Shown in pieces: positions 33,208-43,009 of a DNA stretch of 64,000 nucleotides. The stretch is taken from contig NZ_WBOL01000014.1 in assembly GCF_008973715.1 (NCBI RefSeq), forward strand, positions 37,057 to 101,056, in the 5' to 3' direction. The stretch is from Nitrincola schmidtii. Its GTDB lineage: Bacteria; Pseudomonadota; Gammaproteobacteria; Pseudomonadales; Balneatricaceae. Below the pieces are notes generated by a model, which saw only the letters and a program-made list of their open reading frames with translations, did not search any database and was not told where the DNA came from. The translations under genes were made by a program, and so were the position numbers. The number at the start of each line of letters is the position of its first letter. Positions within the stretch are counted from its first letter, which is position 1.

Positions 33208-34173
33208 ATGCGAACGCTTTACCCAGACATTGCTTGCTATGCAGAACATTGGCTAGAGGTTGATGAAACGCACCGCATTTATGTTGAAGAAAGTGGAAAC
33301 CCAGCTGGTATTCCGGTCATATTTATTCACGGTGGGCCAGGGGGCGGGTCCTCACCCGCACATCGCTGCTTTTTCAATCCTGATGCCTATCGTATCGTCG
33401 TTTTTGATCAACGCGGCTGTGGTCGCTCGACGCCTCATGCGTCATTAGAAAACAACACCACTGAACATTTGATTGCTGACATGGAAAAGATTCGTCAGCA
33501 TCTCAACATTGAAAACTGGTTATTGTTTGGCGGCTCATGGGGTTCCACACTGGCACTGGCCTACGCGCAAACACATCCTGAAAAAGTACTGGGGATGATC
33601 TTGCGAGGCATTTTTCTGTGCCGTAAACAGGATATTGATTGGTTCTATCAGCAGGGTGCTAGCGCAATTTTCCCTGACTACTGGCAAGACTATCTTCAGC
33701 CTATTCCAACAGAAGAGCGGGATGACCTATTAAAAGCCTACTATAATCGTCTGACTTCGGACAATGAAATTGCACGCATGGCAGCAGCAAAAGCATGGTC
33801 TGTTTGGGAAGGTCGTTGTTCAACACTCAAGCCAAATCCTGATGTTGCACAACATTTTGGCGAGCCCCATGTTGCCTTAGCAATGGCTCGAATCGAAGCA
33901 CATTACTTTTATCACGGCTGTTTTATGAGCGAGAATCAGCTGATCAAGAATGCAGACCGCTTGAAAGAGATACCCATCACTATCGTACATGGACGATATG
34001 ATGTCGTCTGTCCGATAGAACAAGCTTTTGCTCTACATCGCGTCATTCCTCATGCAGAGTTCAATATTATTCGGGATGCGGGGCATTCCGCTTTCGAACC
34101 AGGTATTACTGACAATTTAGTACGTGCTACGGATCACTTTGCTCGACAAAAGCCTAGCCAAGGATTGCCATGA
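33208..34173 (+). CDS. pip: Prolyl aminopeptidase
   Basis: This 321-aa alpha/beta-hydrolase of peptidase family S33 removes N-terminal proline. It has the oxyanion HGGPGGGSS, DQRGCGRSTPH, the nucleophile elbow GGSWGSTLAL, the acid in HGRYDVVCP and the catalytic histidine in DAGHSAFEPG. The C-terminus overlaps the dtd start (ATGA), so the two are translationally coupled. Confidence 0.95.
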   Translation: MRTLYPDIACYAEHWLEVDETHRIYVEESGNPAGIPVIFIHGGPGGGSSPAHRCFFNPDAYRIVVFDQRGCGRSTPHASLENNTTEHLIADMEKIRQHLNIENWLLFGGSWGSTLALAYAQTHPEKVLGMILRGIFLCRKQDIDWFYQQGASAIFPDYWQDYLQPIPTEERDDLLKAYYNRLTSDNEIARMAAAKAWSVWEGRCSTLKPNPDVAQHFGEPHVALAMARIEAHYFYHGCFMSENQLIKNADRLKEIPITIVHGRYDVVCPIEQAFALHRVIPHAEFNIIRDAGHSAFEPGITDNLVRATDHFARQKPSQGLP

Positions 34174-34607
34174 AAGGTCTAATTCAGCGTGTTCAACATG
34201 CCTCCGTTGAAGTCGATGGTCAGTGCATCGGCTCAATCGGCCCAGGATTATTATTACTGCTGGGAGTAGAGCGAAGTGACACCGAAGAAAATGCTGATAA
34301 GTTGTTACATAAGGTACTTAACTATCGTATTTTTGCGGACACCGACGGCAAAATGAATGAAAGTCTCATACAACAAGGTAAAGAATTGTTGGTGGTTTCG
34401 CAGTTCACGCTTGTCGCAGATACTCGCAAAGGTCTTAGACCGGGTTTTTCCCAAGGCGCAACACCCTCAGAGGGTGAACGCCTTTACGAATACTTCTTAA
34501 CACAATCTCAAAACAGGTTAACTAGAGTTTCCGCTGGTCGTTTTGGTGCAGATATGAAAGTCACACTCTGTAACGATGGACCTGTGACTTTTTTACTGGA
34601 AAGTTAA
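34170..34607 (+). CDS. dtd: D-aminoacyl-tRNA deacylase
   Basis: This 145-aa homodimeric enzyme hydrolyses D-aminoacyl-tRNA. It has the family motifs SQFTLVADTRKG and, at the C-terminus, NDGPVTFLLE (the GPVT variant of the second active-site motif). It overlaps pip by four bases. Confidence 0.96.
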   Translation: MKGLIQRVQHASVEVDGQCIGSIGPGLLLLLGVERSDTEENADKLLHKVLNYRIFADTDGKMNESLIQQGKELLVVSQFTLVADTRKGLRPGFSQGATPSEGERLYEYFLTQSQNRLTRVSAGRFGADMKVTLCNDGPVTFLLES

Positions 34608-34705
34608 TAAATCCCCATAGGATTGCCTGACTATTAGCCAAAAGTCATGTAACATCTCGCCGTTTAACCTCCTTTAGTCTAAAAATCAACTATGGAATTC
34701 TAACA

Positions 34706-36139
34706 ATGAGTTCACCGAAAATTTGGACCCATAAAGGTACCTTTTTACTGGCAGCGGTAGGTTCTGCTGTCGGTCTGGGTAATCTATGGCGTTTCCCTTA
34801 CCTCACTGGCGAAAACGGTGGTGGTGCCTTCATTCTAGTTTATGCATTAACCATTGCTATTGTAGGCATCCCCATTCTAATTGCAGAAACTCTACTCGGC
34901 CGCTCCAGCCGAAAAAGTCCCATTATGGGCATGGACTACTTAACTGAGTCACACAATACCAGTCGCAATTGGCGAACTATCGGCTGGATGGGTGCATGCG
35001 CTGCGTTCATTATTCTAAGCTTCTACTCGGTTATTGCAGGCTGGGCTATCCACTATACTGGCTTGATGTTTTCCGGATCATTGGTCGGGGCAGAGTCTGA
35101 ACAAATCAAAGATTCATTTGATGCACTTCTAGCCTCTCCTGCATTGCTAATGACCTACCACACTCTCTTCATTGCAGCCTCGGGAGTCATTGTCGGCTTA
35201 GGGATTCATAAAGGGATTGAAAGCGGATTACGCTTTATGATGCCCGCTCTATTTGTCATTTTGATGATCGTGCTTGGCTATGGCATTGTTGCTGGCGATG
35301 TAGGTGCGGCAATGAGCTTCTTGTTCACTTTCAACTTGGCTGACCTGAGCCTTGAAGGTTGGTTGCAAGCGATGGGGCAATCTTTCTTTACCTTAAGCTT
35401 GGGGATGGGTGCGATCATGGCTTATGGTGCGTACATGTCAAGCGAAGCTTCATTAACCCGTACCGCCATTTCAATAGCCTTTGTCGATACGCTCATTGCT
35501 TTACTTGCCGGTATCGCGATTTTCTCATTGGTATTTGGCAGTGGACTTGAAGCAGGTCAAGGACCTGGCTTGATGTTTGTCACCTTGCCGATTGCTTTTG
35601 CTGAGTTACCGGCTGGATGGCTCATTGGTGGTGTATTCTTCATCTTGGTCATTGGTGCTGCGATCACCTCATCCATCTCGCTGATCGAACCGGTTGCTGC
35701 ATATCTGGTCGAACGGTTTGGTTTCAGTCGCCCTAAAGCCGTTGGCTTGATGGTTAGCTTATGCTGGTTACTGGGCTTATTAACTGTATTTAGCTTTAAC
35801 GTTTGGTCAGAAGGCACCATTACACACACTTGGTTTAACCGTTCACCATTTGATGTGCTGGAGTTTATTACCAATATATTGATGCCACTAGGCGGCTTAC
35901 TGATTGCACTCTTTGCTGGCTGGGCTCTGACTCGTGAGGAAGTGTTAAAAGAGATGGCAACCAACGATACGTGGTTCCAGATTTGGCAATTCCTGGTTCG
36001 TTTTGTGGCACCAACTGCGGTAGCGTTTGTATTCCTGCGAACCATTCCACAGATCGATGGTTATTTGATTCCAACCGTTGGCTCCATTCTATTGATTGGT
36101 GCCTTCACGGCTGGAAGAACCTTTTTTAATCGTTCTTAA
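34706..36139 (+). CDS. Sodium-dependent transporter, NSS/SNF family
   Basis: This 477-aa inner-membrane protein has about 11-12 helices of the LeuT/MhsT type. The unwound first helix AAVGSAVGLGNLWRFPYL and NGGGAFILVY provide the sodium and substrate sites. Members take up amino acids with sodium; the substrate cannot be read from the sequence. Its 3' end overlaps the convergent gene by four bases. Confidence 0.93.
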   Translation: MSSPKIWTHKGTFLLAAVGSAVGLGNLWRFPYLTGENGGGAFILVYALTIAIVGIPILIAETLLGRSSRKSPIMGMDYLTESHNTSRNWRTIGWMGACAAFIILSFYSVIAGWAIHYTGLMFSGSLVGAESEQIKDSFDALLASPALLMTYHTLFIAASGVIVGLGIHKGIESGLRFMMPALFVILMIVLGYGIVAGDVGAAMSFLFTFNLADLSLEGWLQAMGQSFFTLSLGMGAIMAYGAYMSSEASLTRTAISIAFVDTLIALLAGIAIFSLVFGSGLEAGQGPGLMFVTLPIAFAELPAGWLIGGVFFILVIGAAITSSISLIEPVAAYLVERFGFSRPKAVGLMVSLCWLLGLLTVFSFNVWSEGTITHTWFNRSPFDVLEFITNILMPLGGLLIALFAGWALTREEVLKEMATNDTWFQIWQFLVRFVAPTAVAFVFLRTIPQIDGYLIPTVGSILLIGAFTAGRTFFNRS

Positions 36140-36780
36140 TCCGATAACTGTTTGTCCGTCTGCCAGTGCAGGCGGGCAAACATCACGGTTCCATATAGAA
36201 TCAACACATAACCTAATAGCTCCAGACCTTCCTGAACTGAATTTTTTACCAAGGCAGTTGCCTGAACGCCAGCACCCGCATCTAAAATTGCTCCCCATAA
36301 AGAACCTGTCCCAAATACTCGGCTGAAAAACAGCACGACGGCAAGTCCCGCAAGAATATACGCAAAAGGATAGGAACGAGTAGCATCTGCCATTGCTGCA
36401 ATAATGCTGTTTCTAAAAATAGCGGCCAAAACAAAACTAAAAAGAATGACACCCGTGACTGGGTATTTCCAAAACCCATGCTGAATATAATCAAAAAGAT
36501 AATCTAGTTCACGCAGTAACATAGATAACAACAAACCGGCGACTAAGAGCAGAAATCCACGCTGATGATTTAGCCGAAACGCCATGAGATACATAATAAT
36601 TGCGGAGATAAAAAGGAATGTTTCTTGGCTTATTTCAGTGACACCATGCTCTGGCATACCATGCTTCAGCACTACGACATCCAGCAATACTGCTACGGGT
36701 GCCCACAACATCGCCAACACCAGTAGCATAAACATTATCGCAGCTTGCTTGATTCTCTTAATATCGTCTTCGCGGGCCAT
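36136..36780 (-). CDS. Unrecognised polytopic membrane protein (214 aa)
   Basis: I do not recognise this family. It has about six hydrophobic helices (starting near residues 12, 50, 74, 105, 138 and 188), with charged motifs LRELDYLFDY and SVQEGLELLGY between or inside them. It lies 81 bp downstream of the alpha-E gene on the same strand, so it may be the last gene of the leftward arm of the ATP-grasp/transglutaminase island. The ATG is preceded by GTGAG. Confidence 0.75.
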   Translation of the reverse strand: MAREDDIKRIKQAAIMFMLLVLAMLWAPVAVLLDVVVLKHGMPEHGVTEISQETFLFISAIIMYLMAFRLNHQRGFLLLVAGLLLSMLLRELDYLFDYIQHGFWKYPVTGVILFSFVLAAIFRNSIIAAMADATRSYPFAYILAGLAVVLFFSRVFGTGSLWGAILDAGAGVQATALVKNSVQEGLELLGYVLILYGTVMFARLHWQTDKQLSD

Positions 36781-36861
36781 CTAAAACTCACTTACATTTT
36801 AATAAAACGCTTATTGTCTTTAGATGGCACACATTTGTCGAGACAACTTAAGATTAATTCC

Positions 36862-37839
36862 CTAGCTTTGGCTTTGGGTTAACTCTGCCAAGACCCGACT
36901 TTCTTCAACCAAGCGGAACCAAGTATCTGCAATCTGATCATGTAACTGACTGATATCCAGCTGAATATCATCAATATATTGGTGAAGCTTTTCCGGCTCT
37001 ACTGCTAACAGCGACACATCGGCCTCTGTTAAGTGCACAAGACAATGATCCGCCGCTGCCAGTGCACGTGTGCCTCCGGGCAAGGTTTCTAATTCGCGAC
37101 TTATCCGCGAAATACAGCAGGCAACTGCCCGAGGAAACTGTTGATCCTGCAGCAGAAAACGTAACACATCGGGTCCACGGACACGTAAACGCACATGCTG
37201 GCGGTACATCTGAAAACCTGTCAAAGATTTCAATACACTGACCCATTGCAAGGTTTCAAACGGCGTAAAATCATCTGAATTTTTCGGCAATAAGTTTGCT
37301 GAGCGCACATCAATAATTCGCGTGGTCATATCAGCGCGTTCTATTTGACGACCGATCATCAAGAACGTACGTGTTTGCGTATAACTCAATGTTCCTGCAA
37401 TCATGCCATTCACCGCTTCGCAGCTTCGAATAACGCGATTAAGAAAAACATCTCTGTTGCGAGGGTTAATACCTGATTCCGCCTGCTGCGATACCGCCAA
37501 ATAGACTTGGTTAACCTCTTCCCAAATTCGCTGAGGCATCACATCACGTGTCGTTCGTAAGTTTTCACGTGCAGCAGTCAAAGAAGAAATGATCGAACCT
37601 GAATAGCGCCGATCACCGCACAAGAAGTTCAAAACACTGACTTCGTCACGCTCTTCGTAATATTTATCGAAAATATCTTCACTACCCGTAATGGTAACCA
37701 AGGTTGACCAACCTAATCGTGTTGCTTTAGGAAAGTCCAATAATAAATGACTGTTCACACTGATCAGACGAGCGGTATCTTCCGCTCGCTCTAGGTAGCG
37801 AGCTAACCAGTAAACACTTTCTGCGACTCTTGACAGCAT
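36862..37839 (-). CDS. Alpha-E domain protein (DUF403)
   Basis: This 325-aa, mostly alpha-helical protein begins with the DUF403 hallmark MLSRVAESVYWLARYLERAE. The family is almost always coupled to a circularly permuted ATP-grasp protein, here three bases upstream on the same strand, and in the rightward arm it appears fused to one. Published comparative genomics (Iyer and Aravind, amidoligase survey) places these in peptide or amide-bond forming systems; the biochemical role of alpha-E is not established. Confidence 0.93.
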   Translation of the reverse strand: MLSRVAESVYWLARYLERAEDTARLISVNSHLLLDFPKATRLGWSTLVTITGSEDIFDKYYEERDEVSVLNFLCGDRRYSGSIISSLTAARENLRTTRDVMPQRIWEEVNQVYLAVSQQAESGINPRNRDVFLNRVIRSCEAVNGMIAGTLSYTQTRTFLMIGRQIERADMTTRIIDVRSANLLPKNSDDFTPFETLQWVSVLKSLTGFQMYRQHVRLRVRGPDVLRFLLQDQQFPRAVACCISRISRELETLPGGTRALAAADHCLVHLTEADVSLLAVEPEKLHQYIDDIQLDISQLHDQIADTWFRLVEESRVLAELTQSQS

Positions 37840-37842
37840 GAC

Positions 37843-39300
37843 TTAACCCTCTTTCACATCAACGATCCAGGTGTCTTTACTGCCACCACCCTGGGATGAA
37901 TTTACAACCAAAGACCCTTTCGTCATGGCAACACGTGTCAAACCACCTGTAGTGACATAAGTGTCATTGCCGCCAGATAAAATAAAGGGTCTTAAATCTA
38001 CATGCCTCGGCTCCATCGCATTACCGCACAGAGTCGGTGCTGTAGAAAGATTTAGGGTTGGCTGTGCCATATAATTTCTTGGATTCGAACGAATTAACTC
38101 TGCAAAAGCCTTACGTTCTCGCTTAGTTGAGTGAGGCCCAATCAGCATACCGTAGCCACCGGACTCATTAGCAGGCTTAACCACTAAGGATTCAAGGTTC
38201 GCCAGTACATACTCTCGATCTTCCTCAAACATGCATAAGTAGCTAGGCACATTAGGGATGAGGGGATCTTGATCCAAATAGTAACGAATGATTTTAGGGA
38301 CAAAGGCGTAGACGACTTTATCATCCGCCACACCAGCACCCGGTGCATTCGCTAACGCCACTTTACCAGCACGCCAAGATCGCATCAGACCTGGCACACC
38401 TAACATGGAATCAGGGTTAAACGCTTCTGGATCTAGGAACATATCATCAATGCGACGATAAATCACATCAACACGCTGCAAGCCATCGACCGTTTTCATA
38501 TAAACGCAGTCATCATCGCCGACAATCAAATCAGGTCCTTCGACCAGCTCGACACCCATTTGCTGAGCAAGATAGGAGTGTTCGTAATAGGCAGAGTTAT
38601 AGATACCCGGCGTCAGCACCACGATTTGCGGATCATCACCCGGTCGTGGTGACATACTGGCCAACATATCAAACAGTTGGTCGGTATAATCATCAACCGG
38701 CTGTATCTGTCCTGTGGCAAACATTTCTGGCAACACGCGCTTGGTTACATTTCTGTTTTCAAGCATGTAAGAAACACCGGACGGAACTCTTAAGTTGTCT
38801 TCTAAAACATACAAAGTACCATCACCATCACGCACAAGGTCAGAACCACAAATATGCGCCCAGACACTATGAGGTGGAGAAATACCGACACATTGAGGCC
38901 GAAAGTTTGCCGACTGCGCCAACACTTCAGCAGGAAAAACGCCATCTTTAATGATCCGCTGATCGTGGTATAAATCGTCAATAAACATGTTCAAGGCTTG
39001 CACACGTTGGCGAAGCCCTGCTGCGGTTTTTTCCCACTCAGGCCTTGGGATAATTCGTGGGACAGGATCAAAAGGCCATGCGCGATCGATCATGCTACCT
39101 TCAGAATAAACCGTGAAGGTAATCCCCATGGTTTGAATAGCGACATCGACGGCATGCTTATGCTCAATCAATTCTGCCGCTTCCAGGTTTTGAAAATAAT
39201 CACATAGCATTTGAGATTCAGGGCGAGGGTTTCCAGGTGCTGCAATTAGCTCATCATAAAATCCATTGCACGCATATTCTTGCCAGTTCACTTTTGTCAT
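37843..39300 (-). CDS. Circularly permuted type 2 ATP-grasp protein (stand-alone)
   Basis: This 485-aa cytoplasmic protein corresponds to DUF404 plus DUF407, a circularly permuted ATP-grasp fold expected to ligate a carboxyl and an amino group at ATP cost. The glycine-rich nucleotide segment VVKPANESGGYGMLIGP (about residues 375-390) is intact, as are EDNLRVPSGVSYMLENR and EPRHVDLRPF. It is first in a leftward operon with alpha-E (three-base gap), starting about 45 bp after a sigma-54-like promoter. Substrates are unknown. The intact lysine-glycine motif contrasts with the fused paralog at 43010-45613. Confidence 0.93.
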   Translation of the reverse strand: MTKVNWQEYACNGFYDELIAAPGNPRPESQMLCDYFQNLEAAELIEHKHAVDVAIQTMGITFTVYSEGSMIDRAWPFDPVPRIIPRPEWEKTAAGLRQRVQALNMFIDDLYHDQRIIKDGVFPAEVLAQSANFRPQCVGISPPHSVWAHICGSDLVRDGDGTLYVLEDNLRVPSGVSYMLENRNVTKRVLPEMFATGQIQPVDDYTDQLFDMLASMSPRPGDDPQIVVLTPGIYNSAYYEHSYLAQQMGVELVEGPDLIVGDDDCVYMKTVDGLQRVDVIYRRIDDMFLDPEAFNPDSMLGVPGLMRSWRAGKVALANAPGAGVADDKVVYAFVPKIIRYYLDQDPLIPNVPSYLCMFEEDREYVLANLESLVVKPANESGGYGMLIGPHSTKRERKAFAELIRSNPRNYMAQPTLNLSTAPTLCGNAMEPRHVDLRPFILSGGNDTYVTTGGLTRVAMTKGSLVVNSSQGGGSKDTWIVDVKEG

Positions 39301-39343
39301 AGCGTGTATCCATTGTTGACATCATTACGATAGCGATTTCTTT

Positions 39344-39358
39344 GCAAATGCTATACCA
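39344..39358 (-). promoter_or_regulatory. Sigma-54-like promoter, leftward arm
   Basis: The minus strand reads TGGTATAGCATTTGC. It keeps the essential GG and GC at the right spacing of TGGCAC-N5-TTGC, with two mismatches in the -24 element. The predicted start near 39332 gives a leader of about 32 nt to the ATP-grasp gene. Confidence 0.6.
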
Positions 39359-39402
39359 GCTTTTAATACAGCTAGCAGATAAGGCTTAAACACAAGAACC
39401 GC

Positions 39403-39436
39403 GCACCTTAAACGTTCACATGCACCCTTTTAGGGC
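39403..39436. promoter_or_regulatory. Two NtrC-like boxes (candidate shared enhancer)
   Basis: GCACCTTAAACGTTC (39403-39417) and GCACCCTTTTAGGGC (39422-39436) each resemble GCAC-N7-GTGC, with one mismatch in the half-site GTGC (GTTC and GGGC respectively). Their centres are 19 bp apart, close to two helical turns. They lie about 80-100 bp upstream of the leftward start and 155-180 bp upstream of the rightward start. Confidence 0.5.
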
Positions 39437-39559
39437 AAAACATGCCTCTTATTTGGGCAATTTACTCCCGACTGCCCGCTCCTTAAATAACTGTAGTTTG
39501 ATTCTGAACAGCCTTCAAATGCTGACGATCAGCAATTTTGTAAAAAATTAATTTACAAG

Positions 39560-39574
39560 TGGCATATCTGTTGC
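39560..39574 (+). promoter_or_regulatory. Sigma-54-like promoter, rightward arm
   Basis: TGGCATATCTGTTGC matches TGGCAC-N5-TTGC at all but one base. The predicted start near 39586 lies about 42 nt before the transglutaminase-DUF2126 ATG. Confidence 0.78.
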
Positions 39575-39627
39575 TGATGAACCATCATAGATTCTATTAG
39601 CCAATTTGTTCAGCAGGATATCTGATC

Positions 39628-42600
39628 ATGACGATTCGCGTTGCACTGAAGCACACCACACGATATGACTTTGACAAACCGGTAGGTGTCTCACCCCATT
39701 TAATTCGCCTGAGACCTGCGCCACATTGCCGAACACCTATCGATGCCTACTCACTAAAAATATCAGGTGGAGAGTACTTCATCAATTGGCAGCAAGATCC
39801 ATTTGGTAATCATCTTGCTCGATTGGTATTTCCAGAGAAAGTAGATCATTTGGAAGTGAGCGTTGAATTACTAGCGCCTATGACCGTGATTAACCCTTTT
39901 GATTTTTTTGTCGAAGAGTATGCCGATAATTTTCCATTTACCTATTCTGAGTCATTAAAAAAAGAACTGACGCCCTATCTGGAAATTACCGAAGATGGGC
40001 CATTACTCACCCAATGGTTGAAGCAGGTTTCGGATAAGCCCACAGCGATTGTTGATTTCTTGGTGGGTATCAACCAACAGTTAGAAAAAGATATTGAGTA
40101 CACCATCCGTATGGAACCGGGTGTGCAAACGGCTGAAGAAACCTTAAAGAAACGCCTAGGTTCATGCAGAGACTCTGCATGGCTAATGGTTCAGGTTTTA
40201 CGTCATCTTGGCTTAGCGGCAAGATTCGTATCTGGCTACCTGATACAACTGACCGCCGATGTTAAAGCACTCGACGGGCCATCAGGAACAGACAAAGACT
40301 TTACCGACCTGCACGCTTGGACAGAAGTATTCATTCCTGGGGCGGGCTGGATAGGCCTCGACCCCACTTCTGGACTTTTTGCCGGTGAGGGACATATCCC
40401 TCTGGCAGCCACACCCGACCCTTCCAGTGCTGCGCCGATTTCAGGCGCAACAGAACCCTGTGAAGTGAGTTTTGATTTTTCCATGTCGGTTGAGCGTGTT
40501 CACGAAGATCCCCGTGTGACTAAACCCTACACAGAAGAAGCTTGGAAAAAAATTAATGCCCTCGGTGAACAAGTTGATGCGGTGTTGGATGCAGAAGACT
40601 TACGTTTAACCATGGGCGGTGAGCCGACGTTTGTCTCGATTGATGATATGGATGCGCCGGAGTGGACCATTGCGGCTCAAGGACCAAATAAGCGCCGTCT
40701 TGCTGAAATCTTAATGCGTCGTTTACGCCCTCATTTCGCACCTAACAGTCTGATTCATTATCAACAAGGCAAATGGTATCCGGGTGAATCTTTACCTCGA
40801 TGGGCGCTGGCTTGTTATTGGCGTCGTGACGCGAATCCCATGTGGCAAGACAGCCAATGGCTAGCCGATATGTACAAGGATTATGGTGCGGGTATTGATG
40901 AAGCTAGAAAATTCGCCGAAAGTTTGACGCGCCGGCTCAACCTGAAAGAGAAAAATCTTATCCCCTGTTATGAGGATGCGTATTACTATCTCTGGCTGGA
41001 AAGAAAGCAGCCTGTTGATATTGATCTACGCAAAGAAGATCTGAAATCTGATGAGAATCGCCGGCGTTTAGCGAAACTCTTAGAACGTGGTTTAGATGAG
41101 ATTACTGGCTTTACCCTGCCACTTAGTCGCGATTTACGTGATAAGGCGTGGCGTTCTGGTGATTGGCATGTGCGTCGTCGACAGCTGTATCTGATTCCAG
41201 GGGATTCACCCATGGGCTATCGCCTTCCCCTAAGCGAGTTGCCTATCGCCGGTAAAGAAGAAATTCCTGAACCCGCGTCACTGTTTGAGTTAAAACCACC
41301 CTTGCCCGATATGCACGGCGAGGTTGCAAGCCGTTACAGCGCCTTACAGCAAAAACTTGCCGCGGCTCCATTAACTTCAAATCGAGACGCTCAAGCACTG
41401 CAAGAGCAACAAGCGATCGACTCCAAGGCCAGCTCTACACCCAACAGTGTTATACATACCGCCCTGTGTATTGAGCCACGTGAAGGTAAACTGTTTGTCT
41501 TCTTACCACCATTGGCTGAACTGGAAGACTATCTAGAACTGCTAGTACATATCGAACATACCGCCAAGGAGCTGAAGTTACCTGTCTGTCTTGAGGGTTA
41601 TCCACCACCGTCCGATACGCGTATTGAAAAGTTCATGATCACGCCCGATCCAGGTGTTATCGAAGTCAATATCATGCCGTCGAAAAGTTGGCGTGATCTG
41701 GTCAACACCACCACTCGCCTTTATGAAGAGGCACGTTTATCTCGCTTGGGCACTGAAAAGTTCATGCTTGATGGACGTCATACAGGTACCGGTGGCGGCA
41801 ACCATGTGACCTTAGGGGGAGCAACGCCCGCAGATTCACCTTTCTTGCGTCGCCCTAGCCTGCTGACTAGCATGATCACCTACTGGCAACATCACCCTAG
41901 CTTATCTTTCCTGTTTGCGGGTATGTTCTTGGGGCCAACCAGTCAGGCACCACGAATTGACGAAGCGCGTCATGAAGCACTGTATGAGTTAGAAATTGCT
42001 ATTCAGCAAATGCCATTAGGGGAAGTTCCTCAACCCTGGATGGTGGATCGCTTACTGCGCAACTTGCTGACCGATATCACCGGCAATACGCATCGTGCCG
42101 AATTCTGTATCGACAAACTCTTCTCGCCAGATTCAGCAACGGGGCGTTTAGGCCTACTGGAACTGCGTGGTTTTGAAATGCCACCTCACGCTCAAATGAG
42201 CTTGATGCAACAGTTACTGATTCGTGCTTTGGTAGCTAGATTCACCCGCAGCCCCTATCGTAAGAAGCTAGTTCGCTGGGGAACACAGCTACATGATCGT
42301 TGGATGATGCCTCATTATTTGTGGCATGACATGCTTGATATTCTTGATGATCTTCGAAGCTTTGGCTTTGACTTTAACCCAGAGTGGTTCGAACCCTTCC
42401 TAGAGTTTCGTTTTCCGCAATATGGCGAAGTCATTTATGATCAAGTGCGCATTGAATTACGCCAAGCGATTGAACCTTGGCACGTGCTGGGCGAAGAAGT
42501 GAGTGGTGGCGGCACCGCCCGCTATGTCGACTCATCGGTTGAGCGCTTGCAAGTTAAAGTGTTTGGCTATAACCCAGAGCGTCATGTTTTGACTTGTAAC

Positions 42601-42978
42601 GGTCGACGTGTGCCTTTACAACCCACTGGGGTAAATTCGGAAGCGGTTGCAGCAGTACGCTATCGTGCTTGGCAACCCCCTTCAGCTTTACACCCCTTAA
42701 TCCCAGTGCACGCGCCTTTGGTGTTTGACTTGATTGATACCTGGAACCAACGCTCTTTAGGTGGTTGTATTTATCATGTTTCTCATCCAGCAGGTCGAAA
42801 TTACGAGACCTTCCCTGTCAATGCTAATGAAGCAGAAGCCCGTCGTTTATCGCGTTTCTGGTCGCAAGGACATTCACAAGGAAAACGCTCTATTCCGCCA
42901 GAAGCTGTTCTTGGAGAATATCCACATACGCTTGATTTGCGTTTTAACCACAGCAATCCGGGCGAGTCTGAGATATGA
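39628..42978 (+). CDS. Transglutaminase-like - DUF2126 fusion protein
   Basis: This 1116-aa protein has a bacterial transglutaminase N-domain (about 1-85), a transglutaminase-like core (about 145-260) and a long DUF2126 region (about 310-1100). The catalytic triad is visible: Cys in LGSCRDSAW, His in DLHAWTEVF, Asp in GLDPTSG. DUF2126 carries GGEPTFVSIDD and the conserved GRHTGTGGGNHVTLGG and GLLELRGFEMPPH. Its chemistry is unknown; it has been grouped with glutamine-synthetase/COOH-NH2-ligase-like folds in the amidoligase literature. It heads the rightward operon. The ATG follows CAGGATATC. No signal peptide, so it is cytoplasmic. Confidence 0.93.
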   Translation: MTIRVALKHTTRYDFDKPVGVSPHLIRLRPAPHCRTPIDAYSLKISGGEYFINWQQDPFGNHLARLVFPEKVDHLEVSVELLAPMTVINPFDFFVEEYADNFPFTYSESLKKELTPYLEITEDGPLLTQWLKQVSDKPTAIVDFLVGINQQLEKDIEYTIRMEPGVQTAEETLKKRLGSCRDSAWLMVQVLRHLGLAARFVSGYLIQLTADVKALDGPSGTDKDFTDLHAWTEVFIPGAGWIGLDPTSGLFAGEGHIPLAATPDPSSAAPISGATEPCEVSFDFSMSVERVHEDPRVTKPYTEEAWKKINALGEQVDAVLDAEDLRLTMGGEPTFVSIDDMDAPEWTIAAQGPNKRRLAEILMRRLRPHFAPNSLIHYQQGKWYPGESLPRWALACYWRRDANPMWQDSQWLADMYKDYGAGIDEARKFAESLTRRLNLKEKNLIPCYEDAYYYLWLERKQPVDIDLRKEDLKSDENRRRLAKLLERGLDEITGFTLPLSRDLRDKAWRSGDWHVRRRQLYLIPGDSPMGYRLPLSELPIAGKEEIPEPASLFELKPPLPDMHGEVASRYSALQQKLAAAPLTSNRDAQALQEQQAIDSKASSTPNSVIHTALCIEPREGKLFVFLPPLAELEDYLELLVHIEHTAKELKLPVCLEGYPPPSDTRIEKFMITPDPGVIEVNIMPSKSWRDLVNTTTRLYEEARLSRLGTEKFMLDGRHTGTGGGNHVTLGGATPADSPFLRRPSLLTSMITYWQHHPSLSFLFAGMFLGPTSQAPRIDEARHEALYELEIAIQQMPLGEVPQPWMVDRLLRNLLTDITGNTHRAEFCIDKLFSPDSATGRLGLLELRGFEMPPHAQMSLMQQLLIRALVARFTRSPYRKKLVRWGTQLHDRWMMPHYLWHDMLDILDDLRSFGFDFNPEWFEPFLEFRFPQYGEVIYDQVRIELRQAIEPWHVLGEEVSGGGTARYVDSSVERLQVKVFGYNPERHVLTCNGRRVPLQPTGVNSEAVAAVRYRAWQPPSALHPLIPVHAPLVFDLIDTWNQRSLGGCIYHVSHPAGRNYETFPVNANEAEARRLSRFWSQGHSQGKRSIPPEAVLGEYPHTLDLRFNHSNPGESEI

Positions 42979-43009
42979 TATGTCCTTTTGATCATTGAAC
43001 AACGAGAAA

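Larger units (their letters stand above)
39301..39627. other. Divergent promoter region of the ATP-grasp/transglutaminase island
   Basis: This 327-bp stretch has no gene. It contains one sigma-54-like promoter facing each way and two NtrC-like boxes between them, listed separately. Confidence 0.7.

Noticed and set aside
36825..36839. Sigma-54-like sequence TGGCACACATTTGTC
   Set aside because: The -12 GC is missing, and it points rightward where no gene starts nearby.
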